A stretch of DNA of 64,000 bases, taken from Apostichopus japonicus. Lineage: Eukaryota; Echinodermata; Holothuroidea; Aspidochirotida; Stichopodidae. The translations under genes were made by a program, and so were the position numbers. Within the stretch, counting starts at the first letter, position 1. Each line of letters starts with the position of its first letter. Below the pieces are notes generated by a model. That model did no database searches. It was not told the DNA's origin and saw nothing but the letters and a program-made list of their open reading frames with translations. The stretch is from positions 13,934,321 through 13,998,320 of the forward strand of contig NC_092578.1 in the NCBI RefSeq assembly GCF_037975245.1, given 5' to 3'. Positions 35,501 through 44,218 of this stretch are shown here, piece by piece.

Positions 35501-38500
35501 TGTTTTTGTTTTGATACGTCGATTGCTGAATTGCAACATCGATAATGATAACAAAATCCCAATCAATGACGTAATATCGAAATTACAGACATTTGACTTG
35601 TTGATAAATAATGAGATGCATGAATCTTTTCTTCTTAATTTACATCTTCAGAAGGAGAATAGCGACATTGATCAGATTTATGACATCACAGAATTAAACA
35701 AAGTCCAAATTGCTTGGCAGATTTCAAAGGGCATGGTATGTATTAATGTATGCATTACACGCATAATGCATTAAGTAAAGTCTACAGCAATTTGCAGTAC
35801 AACTAGAGCTGTTGTACTTGAATGCGAGCTCGAGTCAAATTTGTGTGGCCTGGAACTTTGGCCTCGGAGAAACACCTCCTGGATTCGACTACAACTCAGT
35901 CAGCTACCACAGACTATAGCCTGGTAGATGCTCTACTGTGTCAGGTATACATACACTACTAGCACTGCTTACCGATGGGATGGGGTTGGGGGTATAGGGG
36001 GTGACCAGGTAGCACGAAGGGTGGGGGTAGTTCTATAAAGGTTACATCCGCATCTCAGCAAAAGCATGTCATCTGATACAATTCAACTACATATTGTGCC
36101 ATCCTTACTCACATCGCTTACCTCTGAACTTTGATGTTACCCGTCAAATGTAACGCATTTCTACCGTTGCTTTGAAGAGCTTGTATCTTGAGTATAGACA
36201 GCCTCTCAGGAGAGACATCTGGCTGCAGAATTTACGCGCAATGTAAGGTTCTCACATAGGTAGAAAAAATAACTCTTCAGAGGTTGCAGCCTACACATCA
36301 ATCCAACAACACAGACTGTTGCTCATAACTGATTAAAGCCAGAGTAGGAACATGTACTTTTCTTAAGAAAAGTCACCCAGGAAAGAACCTCAGCACGAAA
36401 CAACAAACAACCTAATGACTGATCCGTTCTCAACTTCCCAGTCCCCTTGTATAGAGATTGTGACTGTGTGATCATCGTCGGGTGTGCATCACCATTCCCC
36501 TTGATAGGGAACATATATACTACACATGATCTTAGCCAAACGGCCGAGAAGGCCAGAGTAGGAACATACTACAAACATGATTTTAACGGTGAGTTCGTCA
36601 CAGTCCATGCGACTTAATACACTCAGCTATTTCGATAATTGCAATTTTTCCGGTTACAAACAACAACAGAAACAACCAATAATAACGACTTTTTCAGTAC
36701 ATAAAACTAAACAGTATATTTATAACTAATTAGAAAGATACATTGCTTAATTACTTACAGCTCTTAATTTACATTTAACTCATGTTTTAGTAAATCACAC
36801 CTATACTTCATGAATATGTAAATTTCATACACACATATATTTCTAGAGACCAGCCATTTAATACAGTAACTTGGTGTGGTAGCAACAATGTCTATTGGCA
36901 TATGATCATATATTATTGTTGTTGTTTTTTCCACTGATATAGTCATATCTTGCAACGACGAAATATTTCCATGGTGATCTGGCAGCACGGAATTGTTTGG
37001 TTGGAGAGAATCTTCTGGTGAAGGTGTCTGACTTTGGTTTATCAGATGATATTTACCAACGAGGATATAAACGTATCGCCCCGGAAAAGAAAAGGCCGGT
37101 GAAATGGTACAGTCCAGAAGCGAATTTTGATGGCGTTTGTTCAACAAAGGGTGACGTGTAAGTTGATTAGTATTTTAAAATGAATGATCGAGTAACCGAC
37201 AATGTGAAATGTCTTTATAATATATATATTTCTCCGAATAAAACAATGATCAATTGAACAATCATGAATAAAAGAAAAACGGCAATTTGCATACGGTTCG
37301 AATCTGCATGGCGATAGATTAGTGTCTGCATGTACATGTGTTTGCGCGAGTATTTGTGTGTTCATTATTGACCAACAGGTGGTCATTTGGTATTGTCTTG
37401 TGGGAGATTTACACCCTTGGGGGAATTCCCTATGCCGGAATGCCTGCTGTTGAAGTGGTCAATCGAACCAAGGCTGGTTACAGAATGCCTCAACCAGAAG
37501 GATGTCCAATGGATATGTAAGTGAAGCTTCAAGTTCCCCTTTCCTGTCGTACAAAGGTATTACAAAGAGCCTGGTTCATCAGGGACGGATGTAGGATCTT
37601 ATATCTCTAGATCTTAGCAGTCGTTATGTAGAGCGAAGGGGGGGGGGGGGCGGAGTCTTACCCGCCAATGAAAAGTTTGGAGTCAAATAATGCATTATGA
37701 ATGTTACACTAGATCACATTCTAAATCTACAAAAAGGGAGCGGGGGTGGGATTCCCCCCCCCCCCCCCCATCAACATCCTAGATCTGCGTCTGTTTAGTC
37801 ACCCATTCATCTATCTATCTTCACAATATATTTCTGCGTGACGATATTATTTCTTCAATACGTTTGTTTGTACAATATCTTCAGCTATAAAGTAATGGCC
37901 GAATGTTGGCAGGAATCGCCCCAACACAGACCAAACTTTTCTGAGATTGAATACGCGTTAGAAGTCATCCTTAGTCACCGAGCGGAAATAAGTATAAATC
38001 GGCAGCAACCATCAGGCAATCCAGACGAGGCTCCTTACTTACCAATGGTGGAAAGTGATGCTCCTAATATGATTCGAAGGGACTCTTCGCTGGCTGATAA
38101 AATCAATTTGGTAACTGTTATTTTCTCTTTCCTCAATCGTTTTTGTGATATCATATACCGCTGGTAATATTCAATATCATGTTGGGAAGGAATATATAAC
38201 CCCGAGATTTAGTAAAAAAAAAAAGTGAAATTCCTGCCACGAATCTGTTTATTGTTTGATTTAGCCTATACCTGTTGCTTTTGAAGGTACACCCGAAATT
38301 ATAATAGTAGAGACAAGGGTGGGAATAGATCAGTGGGGGATTGAGATGCAGTGTTGTATAGTCAAGAACTTCTTTTCGAGTACCAAGTATACTTCCGAGT
38401 ACTGGAAGTTCTGGGTACTAATAGTACCAAGTATGATTATCATCTGAGTACTTTCTTCCAGTGAAAGAAGTTCTTGCAAAAAGTGACTCTGTACTACCCA

Positions 38501-39236
38501 AGTATCGAATACTTTTCGAGTACTACGACCCCGGATTGATCAATTATCTAGAGTATTCTCATTTTACTGAAAGTCCAAAAGGATTTTCCTAAATTCTAGC
38601 CTTGCTAATTTGCTACAATTTTTTACAAAATCTTGTCTTACGCCTCAATTTATAGCCAGGTTATGACAATGATTATATTAGATGATTAAATGTCCCGTCG
38701 GAGTTCCTCAGAAAAAGCAGAACAAGAGCCAAGTTGTAACAGACGCTGAGTCATGTTTCAACATTTAGCATATTTGTACAGCTTAATTCCCTATACAAAA
38801 TGTGTATTGTACAAAATGACCGTAATGTTCCATATGTGAATTATACAAATGAAACGTAGTTTTCTAAAATGTTGGACACATGAAACGATGATACTATTGT
38901 GTGTTACAGAGATGATTGACCGTGTCAATTAATTTTGACCTTTCCCACTCTCATTCTTTACAGTACGACGTACTTGGTACAAGTGCAGACAGCGCGTTCC
39001 ATGATTTGAGCAGCACGTCCGCGGATTCCTTCACGACGGATTATCAGTTGGCTGGAGACGGTGTAAGAATCGAACCAATCATTGAAGAGGAAGAGGGACC
39101 ACGTGAGCGACGGTTCTCCATCAGTTCTTACCAATCAAATCCTGATTTCGTTGGAGATGGATCCGCCTCATCAATTGTGTCTGAAATAAACTCGGACGAA
39201 TCCAGTGGAGATAGCGGGTTCTCCACATGGTTGTGA
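21159..39236 (+). CDS. receptor tyrosine kinase (complete, 16 coding exons)
   Basis: The sixteen exons join with consistent phases into 2,514 nt, or 837 residues plus stop. In order they encode: a signal peptide (residues 1-19, hydrophobic [11 protein letters not shown]); a Cys-containing FN3-like ectodomain to about 317; a Pro/Thr-rich stalk; a membrane helix at about 357-381 ([20 protein letters not shown]); a kinase domain; and a Ser/Glu-rich tail. Kinase landmarks are the G-loop GQYGEV (437-442), VAIK with Lys462, helix-C Glu479, HGDLAARN (564-571), DFG (584-586), activation-loop Tyr592 and Tyr596, and SPE (611-613). The tail holds YDVLG and YLPM motifs that could bind SH2 domains once phosphorylated. 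Receptor kinases of this type pass extracellular ligand signals into the cell. The subfamily was not recognised. HRD reads HGD, which is unusual. The coding sequence looks intact despite repeat-rich introns. Confidence 0.85.
21856..21966 (+). CDS. kinase exon 2: FN3-like strands
   Basis: Acceptor TTTAG, donor ACAG|GTAAGT, phase 1 to 1. It encodes ...[13 protein letters not shown], typical of an FN3 B/C strand with its Trp. Confidence 0.8.
22028..22538. repeat. (GATG)n microsatellite, about 128 uninterrupted units
   Basis: This is a roughly 510-bp run with no interruption seen. It lies in intron 2 of the kinase gene. The long MDGW and SIHP frames on both strands are artefacts of the repeat. 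Confidence 0.97.
22680..22840 (+). CDS. kinase exon 3: ectodomain
   Basis: Acceptor TTTCTACAG, donor ACG|GTTCGT (weak), phase 1 to 0. It encodes [14 protein letters not shown]... and a Cys-containing segment. Confidence 0.75.
23023..24644 (-). mobile_element. hAT element with partial transposase, nested in a MITE
   Basis: The ends are CAGGGCCGGATTTA at 23031 and TAAATCCGGCCCTG ending at 24636. The perfect 8-bp duplication GGTATTGG lies at 23023-23030 and 24637-24644. Inside, only a C-terminal hAT transposase fragment remains. It is an internally deleted derivative about 1.6 kb long. Confidence 0.88.
23374..23844 (-). pseudogene. hAT transposase C-terminal fragment (dimerisation domain)
   Basis: The 156-residue frame ends in the classic hAT dimerisation pattern: [20 protein letters not shown] followed by [14 protein letters not shown]. 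No catalytic core remains upstream in the element, so it cannot be a working transposase. It resembles ZMYM1-like hAT relatives of animals. It sits antisense inside an intron of the kinase gene. Confidence 0.8.
25028..26721. other. rest of kinase intron 3
   Basis: There is a G-run near 25557-25574 and a TG/TGCG dinucleotide-type array at 26518-26650, followed by GCATGCATGCATG. No exon was recognised. Confidence 0.5.
26722..26809 (+). CDS. kinase exon 4: ectodomain
   Basis: Acceptor CGTCACAG, donor CCAG|GTAATC, phase 0 to 1. It encodes [19 protein letters not shown]..., with two Cys. Confidence 0.75.
26880..27207. repeat. purine-only (GAGAGAGGG)n array
   Basis: About 330 bp of one strand are almost pure G and A, with 9-13-bp GAGAGG units. 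Such mirror-symmetric tracts can form triplex DNA. It lies in kinase intron 4. Reading frames across it are spurious. Confidence 0.9.
27554..27598 (+). CDS. kinase exon 5: small Cys exon
   Basis: This 45-nt exon ([15 protein letters not shown]) has acceptor GTCGCAG and donor TATC|GTAAGT, phase 1 to 1. It is symmetric and could be skipped without a frameshift. Confidence 0.7.
27599..28439. other. kinase intron 5
   Basis: It contains G-rich and C-rich decayed hAT-like sequence around 27710-28010 (GGGGAGGGGAA and CCCCTCC motifs). Similar motifs recur at 40360-40450 and 43950-43990. No gene was seen. Confidence 0.4.
28440..28651 (+). CDS. kinase exon 6: FN3 domain, first half
   Basis: Acceptor CCCATAG, donor TTG|GTCAGT, phase 1 to 0. 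It encodes [20 protein letters not shown], a clear FN3 C-strand region. Confidence 0.82.
28711..29051. mobile_element. TTAA-bounded foldback MITE
   Basis: The element is 341 bp including the TTAA ends. Its inverted repeats, roughly 120-150 bp long, begin AGGAATAACGAAGGC. The arms also share AGCGAGCGTATTCAG. It lies in kinase intron 6. Confidence 0.82.
29591..29683 (+). CDS. kinase exon 7: FN3 domain, second half
   Basis: Acceptor TTTGACAG, donor GAA|GTAAGT, phase 0 to 0. It encodes [20 protein letters not shown], matching the FN3 G/F strands that complete exon 6. Confidence 0.82.
29915..30668. repeat. degenerate pyrimidine-rich tandem repeat
   Basis: About 27-bp units of the type TCTTCTATCCATTACGCCTCC are repeated across 750 bp with variation. 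It lies in kinase intron 7. The long open frame here is an artefact of the repeat. Confidence 0.85.
30730..30835 (+). CDS. kinase exon 8: ectodomain end
   Basis: Acceptor TTTCTTTAG, donor CCCAA|GTAAGT, phase 0 to 1. It encodes [18 protein letters not shown]... and ends in DWCP. Confidence 0.75.
31305..31331 (+). other. possible alternative micro-exon duplicating the start of exon 9
   Basis: 27 nt lie between acceptor CAACAG and donor AAAAG|GTTTGT, phase 1 to 1. They encode TTQKMTSPK, close to the MTELMTSPK that begins exon 9, and both have a CAACAG acceptor. Inclusion would add nine residues to the stalk. It may instead be a decayed partial duplicate. Confidence 0.35.
31558..31605. repeat. 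tRNA B-box-like sequence, possible SINE scrap
   Basis: AAGGGTTCGAACCCATTACC matches an RNA polymerase III B box in a tRNA-like context. No A box or complete cloverleaf was found. Confidence 0.25.
31940..32212 (+). CDS. kinase exon 9: stalk, transmembrane helix, juxtamembrane
   Basis: Acceptor CAACAG, donor AAAG|GTGAGC, phase 1 to 1. The Pro/Thr-rich stalk is followed by a 25-residue hydrophobic helix and then a basic/Cys stop (YRVCCSK). Confidence 0.88.
32213..33454. other. kinase intron 9
   Basis: No exon or recognisable mobile element was seen. Purine-rich patches occur near 32570-32600 and 33055-33100. Confidence 0.4.
33455..33625 (+). CDS. kinase exon 10: G-loop and VAIK lysine
   Basis: Acceptor ATCCACAG, donor AAAC|GTAAGT, phase 1 to 1. 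It contains [12 protein letters not shown] and VAIK. The first Gly of the usual GxGxxG is Asp. Confidence 0.92.
33626..34447. other. kinase intron 10
   Basis: Repeated AACGTTAT-type motifs occur at 33800-34040. No exon was recognised. Confidence 0.4.
34448..34629 (+). CDS. kinase exon 11: helix C to hinge
   Basis: Acceptor TCTTTAG, donor GCG|GTAAGT, phase 1 to 0. It contains the helix-[18 protein letters not shown] and the hinge [17 protein letters not shown]. Confidence 0.92.
34630..35651. other. kinase intron 11, with open frames of uncertain use
   Basis: An open frame from 34828 (after TTTCAG) to 35103 is phase-compatible with exon 11 but has no good exit donor. Alternative acceptors at 35473 and 35590 could lengthen exon 12. 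The preferred acceptor is the pyrimidine-rich one before 35652, because it gives normal kinase spacing. Confidence 0.4.
35652..35735 (+). CDS. kinase exon 12: kinase insert end and helix E start
   Basis: Acceptor TTACATCTTCAG, donor ATG|GTATGT, phase 0 to 0. It encodes ...[14 protein letters not shown], the helix before the catalytic loop. Confidence 0.78.
35850..35945 (-). repeat. tRNA-like SINE scrap
   Basis: On the minus strand, GTAGAGCATC (A-box-like) and GTAGTCGAATCCAGG (B-box-like) lie at tRNA-like spacing. The match is imperfect and no tail or target duplication was found. Confidence 0.28.
36338..36567 (-). mobile_element. U2-snRNA-headed SINE-like insertion with 16-bp target duplication
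   Basis: A 198-bp segment (36354-36551) is flanked by the identical 16-mer GCCAGAGTAGGAACAT at 36338-36353 and 36552-36567, typical of LINE-driven integration. Read on the minus strand, its head CTTCTCGGCCGTTTGGCTAA and the following GATCATGTGTAGTAT match the conserved 5' end of U2 snRNA. The rest is unrelated to U2. This looks like a SINE with a U2-derived head, or a chimeric U2 retrocopy. It lies in kinase intron 12. Confidence 0.65.
36943..37157 (+). CDS. kinase exon 13: catalytic loop, DFG, activation loop
   Basis: Acceptor CTGATATAG, donor GACGT|GTAAGT, phase 0 to 2. It contains HGDLAARN (Gly in place of Arg of HRD), DFG, two activation-loop Tyr and VKWYSPEA. Confidence 0.93.
37379..37516 (+). 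CDS. kinase exon 14: helix F region
   Basis: Acceptor CCAACAG, donor ATAT|GTAAGT, phase 2 to 2. It contains [16 protein letters not shown] and [10 protein letters not shown]. Confidence 0.93.
37517..37884. other. kinase intron 14
   Basis: It contains a G run near 37639-37650 and a C run near 37756-37769, in sequence resembling decayed hAT ends. No exon was found. Confidence 0.4.
37885..38110 (+). CDS. kinase exon 15: end of kinase domain and tail start
   Basis: Acceptor ATCTTCAG, donor TTG|GTAACT, phase 2 to 0. It contains [14 protein letters not shown], the conserved C-lobe end, then a tail with APYLPM. Confidence 0.92.
38111..38963. other. kinase intron 15 with inverted repeat
   Basis: Around 38350-38530, AAGAACTTCTTTTCGAGTAC and its near reverse complement face each other, with an end CAGTGTTGTA at about 38349. 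It may be a decayed hAT MITE. No target duplication was identified. Confidence 0.35.
38964..39236 (+). CDS. kinase exon 16: C-terminal tail and stop
   Basis: Acceptor TTTACAG, phase 0 in, stop TGA at 39234-39236. The tail is Ser/Asp/Glu-rich with YDVLG near its start. Confidence 0.88.
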   Translation, partial: YDVLGTSADSAFHDLSSTSADSFTTDYQLAGDGVRIEPIIEEEEGPRERRFSISSYQSNPDFVGDGSASSIVSEINSDESSGDSGFSTWL

Positions 39237-39456
39237 CAAAAGTCCGCCTTCTGCATTATGAACAACAAGCTTGCTTAAAGCAGTTACAAATAAGTTGAAT
39301 CGATTTCAGAAATATTAAGATGTTATTGTTCCTTCATATTTACGCAAATTAAAAGTGACATCTATAGCAGAACCGTCATATGCCTCACCTTTTTCGATGA
39401 TTTTTTTCTTTATTCATAACTTCCTATATTCTCACTCATAGGTTTGTCATTTGTAA

Positions 39457-39830
39457 ATATCAGCCTTCATTATATAATATTTGTAGCAGGCTATTTAATA
39501 TTAGCCTTCATTATATAATATTTGTAGCAGGCTACCTAATATTAGCCTTCGTTATATAATATTTGTAGCAGGCTATACCTAATATCAGCTTTCGTTATAT
39601 AATATTTGTAGCAGGCTACCTTATATCAGCCTTCGTTATATAATATTTGTAGCAGGCTACCTAATATCAGCCTTCGTTATATAATATTTGTAGCAGGCTA
39701 TACCTAATATCAGCCTTCATTATATAATATTTGTAGCAGGCTACCTAATTTCAGCCTTCATTTTATAATTTTTGTAGCAGGCTACCTAATATTAGCCTTC
39801 GTTATATAATATTTGTAGCGGACTACCTAA
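39457..39830 (+). repeat. 41-bp tandem repeat in the probable kinase 3' UTR
   Basis: About nine copies of a 41-bp unit containing TATATAATATTTGTAGCAGG, with few differences. They lie 220 bp after the stop codon and before the first AATAAA. Confidence 0.88.
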
Positions 39831-39954
39831 AACTTGGCAGTAACTTTCACTAACAGTTCTGCTACATGGGAGATTTTACTTCAATATTAGTTTGGAGACT
39901 TGCCATTGCTCCATTACACACAAACTAACAGCTGTGTAAAAGGAGAACGCCACC

Positions 39955-39960
39955 AATAAA
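39955..39960 (+). promoter_or_regulatory. candidate polyadenylation signal of the kinase gene
   Basis: AATAAA is the first canonical signal downstream of the stop codon. It gives a 3' UTR of about 0.74 kb that includes the 41-bp repeats. Confidence 0.45.
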
Positions 39961-42262
39961 ACCACATCCTTATGGATGAAAGAAAATTCCGTCTTCCTTC
40001 GTACAAGACGCTAATCCAGGTGGAAATGCACATACGCGGTCCTTCAATCTGACTCTCGTGTAGGGGGTGGCAAGGGCGTAGGAACCGGGGGCTCAGTGAA
40101 AAATATGGGGGGCGGAAGTATCATTCCGCCCCCCCCCGCTTCACACGTCAGAAAACCCCGTTTTCGTTTCTCAATAAATGATAACAACATTCGTCATTTT
40201 ACTCAAAACATTTTGGCAGAAAAAAATCTCATTTGGAGCACCAAATTGCATCTAAGACCAGGTGAACATGCAAAATTATTTACAAAATGGAGTGGGTGTT
40301 GAAGTGTGCTATATTGCACCAAATTGCATCTGAGGCCACCTGGAATTGCAAAATTGGACACCCCCTCCCCTTAGACCCCTCCCCCAGGCCGGCCATCAGT
40401 CTTCAGCCCCCCCCCCACTCAAAAGTACCTTCCTACTCCACTGGGGGGTGGGGTCTGGAGTCCTCTCTTGCAATGGTTCATTCCGAGGCATCTTAAGGCT
40501 GACAAATAGGCCTTAATGTGGAGGTTAATTAAAAGGGGCGGGTTTACACCCTCATACCCCTGGATGCGACCCTGCGTACCATGGGTGGATAGAAACATCA
40601 CAATGTGACAAATCAAATTGTTATTTAATTCACTACAGATTTAATACATCATATTAAGAAAATATGAAAATGAAGCATTTTAAACAAAATATAATCAAAG
40701 ATGATTTACAAAATAGATACTCTTTACTTTCGGGTTACAAAAATACATTTCTATTTTAATAAAAAAAGATGATTTCTTTTTAATATCCAGAATTAGTTTA
40801 GAAATCGAATTTTGAAAATATCATGATGTACAAAATGGAATTGATGAAACCATTTTTGTTAATAACATCTTTTCTTTTAACCTTTGTTTGTTCTTCAGGC
40901 TATGTAAATATTGCTTGTTATTCAATAACTTAGACTTGTACACATTAATAAATAACTCATTGTTATTTGGTGAGGGTTGGTATTTGTTTCTTTACATTTC
41001 AGAAGATACATGAATACTATTGTTGGATTAAAACATATATTTTTACATAGTTCTAATTTGCATATAGGCTTCAGGGCGAATAGAAGAACAAGCTTGGTGA
41101 TTTGAGTCATAACCATCAGTATTGACCCCAGACAATCACTACTGATATCAGACAATCACTACTGATGCTAGACAATCAATTCATGATCACTCAATTTCAA
41201 ACTACAACCAGAATTTCAGAGATAATGCTCAAACCATTTTTGCTCTTCGATGGATTTTTCCCCCTTTTCTCTTCTTAATTATGAAATTCCTCAAATTCCA
41301 TAAACACACAAAAAGTCATTTGGGAAAATTTTTAGCAATTTGTTAGTCAATTTTCAGGTACAAAGAGATGTTAAAAGGATAGAGAAGAGGCTTCTGTAAT
41401 ATGTGTTAAAAGTCACTTTTTTTTAGAATCAAGAAATGGTTGGATATATCGATAAAAATAAAAACGGAAAGAAGAATATTATTAACTTGTCTTTACTTTT
41501 GTTTTTGTAAATAAAAGCAAGAGATAGGACACGAGATAGGTTGGAGTACATACAGTCCTTAAAAGAATTGTCATTGTTAAGGTTGTATAAAAGGGTGGGG
41601 GGGCGGGTTGTTCACCTCCACCCCTCCCCCCTGAATCTGACCTGATAATGCAGCCACATAGGAATAATCTCTGCTACACTGCATGCATACAGGTCTAATG
41701 TCCTGGAATTGATCATATATGCCTAATTAGTATCTAATAATTAGGCCATTTTAAGTAATTTTTTCTGCTCAAATTTGTTAAGGTGGTACAAACCTACATG
41801 CTGCCATTATTAAAAAGATCTGAATAATTACACCTCACCAGAATCATGGAATGGTCGAGTTACAGACATTGTCCTGCAACACGGTCATCGGGAGATGTTA
41901 CAAGTTTAGAGTGATAGTTTGGGATACGTCTTGCTGACAACTGACAATGTTTATAAAATTTACAACAGAAAGTGCCAATCTTGATCTAATCATTTGAATA
42001 AAAACAGCTACGGATACAAGCTTTTCTACAGATGGATTTATTAACAGGTAAAAAATGAAGAATCTAGGAAAATAAGATTTGTACAATTCCCTGCCCCTCT
42101 CCCCCCAATTTTTGTTGTTGAAAGACATATTCTACCTGCAGAACATTCTTACTTGAGTTTGTACATTGATGACATTGTAATTTGCAAAAGTCTTTTAATG
42201 TTGGTTTAGTTTCTCAATTCAGTACATAAATGTTTACCACACCTTTAAGATATGTTACCTGC
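39961..42262. other. intergenic stretch between convergent genes
   Basis: At 40072-40580 there is a decayed hAT-like piece beginning CAAGGGCGTAGGAACC, with CCCCTCCCCTTAGACCCC motifs. No matching right end was found. The rest is AT-rich without recognisable genes. Confidence 0.4.
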
Positions 42263-42892
42263 GTGTCACTCACTGACCAGTAGGTCTTAGGGAACTGGTG
42301 ATGTAGATGTCACTCACTGACCAGTAGGTCTTAGGGAACTGGTGATGTAGATGTCACTAACTGACCAATAGGTCTTAGGGAACTGGTGATGTAGATCAGG
42401 GGCGGATCCAGGGGGGCCGACCCGGCCCCGGCCCCCCCTTTTTTGGAAATCAGTTGCGTTTTTTTTTTTTATGTGGGAGTACTTCAAATTCCTAATAGGC
42501 ATAACTTGGTGAAAGAAAAGCCTAATATATATCCAGCTGCTCTTCCCTGAAACGCGATCGTTTTTATTCCAAATTTGAAACTAAGGCAATTATCAGGCCT
42601 ACGCGACATCCCGTATTAATTAGATACGGCTCAGTACTATAGTGCTGACTATTACTGTCAGGGAAAATCAATGCACAGTTAGCAAGTATATCATAATTAT
42701 CTGAATGAAAGGGGTGTAGGCGGTTTTACACTATCTAACGCAACGTAGTCGCCAAGAACCTGAAGTATTTTTAAGGGAGGGCCCGAGGAACATGAACTTA
42801 TAGCATGCTCCTCGTGGTGAAACGTAATTGCACCTATAAGGTGAATTGAGTGTACTGTTAATAGTAGCAGAGACTAGTGTAGGTTCTTATGA

Positions 42893-42948
42893 CCAACTAG
42901 ACCGGTTTCTGCTCTCAAACTTTATAGGAGGAGCTTCATCAGTAGTAG
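42893..42948 (-). ncRNA. hammerhead-ribozyme-like motif of the Penelope-like element
   Basis: On the minus strand, ACTA precedes CTGATGA. A hairpin with GCTC/GAGC arms follows, then AGAAACCGGTC and TAGT. ACTA can pair with TAGT as stem I. The ACCGGT palindrome could form the very short stem III known from dimeric hammerheads of Penelope-like elements. Stem II has a mismatch next to the core, so activity is uncertain. Confidence 0.5.
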
Positions 42949-43029
42949 CCTTTGAATATTTTATATTCGGCCTGGGCGTCTCGTTCTCAAAATGCATCTA
43001 TTTTCTGTGCACGAGTTTTTATGAACTCA

Positions 43030-43186
43030 TAGTGCAGCTATAAGAGCATCTAAAAGAGCTTTGTGTGAACCTTGAGAGTCAGCTGATTCTTCGTTAGTAT
43101 GAAACCTTGAGTTAACAAGTAAATCTTTGAGATTTTGGGCCCTTTTGTAGGCTAGAATCGGTTCTTTTGGAAACAGTTTGGATAAT
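43030..43186 (-). pseudogene. Penelope-like element C-terminal fragment
   Basis: The minus strand encodes ELSKLFPKEPILAYKRAQNL followed by KDLLVNSRF. This is the typical segment after the Penelope RT. It is separated from the RT remnant by the inserted hAT at 43195-44066. Confidence 0.72.
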
Positions 43187-44074
43187 TCCGCGTGCAGGGG
43201 CGTAGCGAGCGGGGGGTGGGGTGTCACCCCCCCAATAATTTGGTCGCTGTCGGCAAATTTAAGTCTGTCGGCAAAAGGAGAAAAGGTGAAGAGAGCGGAA
43301 GGGGAATAAAGAAGGAAAGCTGAATAGAGAAAAGGAGAACGGGAGCTTCTTTATCGGTTATTTCGATTTTCCAGTTCTTCATCTGATAAACTCATTCACC
43401 AATCCAATCACCCGACTCCTGCAAGTTAAAAATCTCTCGGCAAATAACTGATAATGTCACGGCCGTCAGTATAGCTACTGTAGCCAGGCTCAGCTAGACG
43501 AGTGCCAGAATCGCAGGCAACTCTGTGAAAGAAATGGAATTAAAGGCTTCCGTATAGGCCGCAGCCCACGAGTCGTGCTATCGTGTGACAACGTGTTGTA
43601 ATTATCCTCTGTTCAGAATGACGTCATCGCAGATGTCATTCGTTCTCCGTGGAAAACTTAAGGACACGGCTCACGAATTGTACACAATTTTTAACGTTTC
43701 TCGCTTGTATATCAATGAATGTTGTTATTTCTCATTACCGGAAAGTTTTCTGAACATTTTCATCACGAAGTTTCACTATTTCAACGATCGGTGAAAGAGA
43801 AAACACAGTTCGATAATTGGTCCCAATTATTTCTTCTTCTGCCGACTGCCATAAAAATAATATCGAAATGGAAATTCTACGGTGCCAAATTTGACTTAAA
43901 ATATGCACCAGATTGCATCTAAGGACGTTTCAAAACTAAAAATTTTCCAGGGGGGGACACCCCCTCCCCTTAGACCCCTCCCCCATTTCAGTCACATCTT
44001 CCAGATCCGTCGGCAAATCAAATCCTCCACCCCCCCCTTCAACAAAAAAACTTCGCTACGCCCCTGTCCGCGTG
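43187..44074. mobile_element. non-autonomous hAT element, innermost of the nest
   Basis: The ends are CAGGGGCGTAGCGAG at 43195 and CTTCGCTACGCCCCTG ending at 44066. The perfect 8-bp duplication is TCCGCGTG on both sides. It is 872 bp long with no transposase seen. Confidence 0.85.
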
Positions 44075-44218
44075 TTGCAAGATTAAGTGCCAATGTTTCA
44101 AAACTAAAAAATTTCAAATGCGTGGTTTTGATATGGGGTGTATAGGTAAGCTTGAACACCATTGGTGGTTCCTTTTGTTTAGGTTTGGTAGTGGGGAATT
44201 GCCCACGGTTTTAAAATT

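Noticed and set aside
36480-36552. Functional U2 snRNA gene
   Set aside because: Only about the first 40 nt match U2. The branch-point-recognition and later regions are absent, and the segment is flanked by target duplications.
40072-40580. Complete hAT element starting CAAGGGCGTAGGAACC
   Set aside because: No matching inverted right end or target duplication could be found. It is treated as a decayed fragment.
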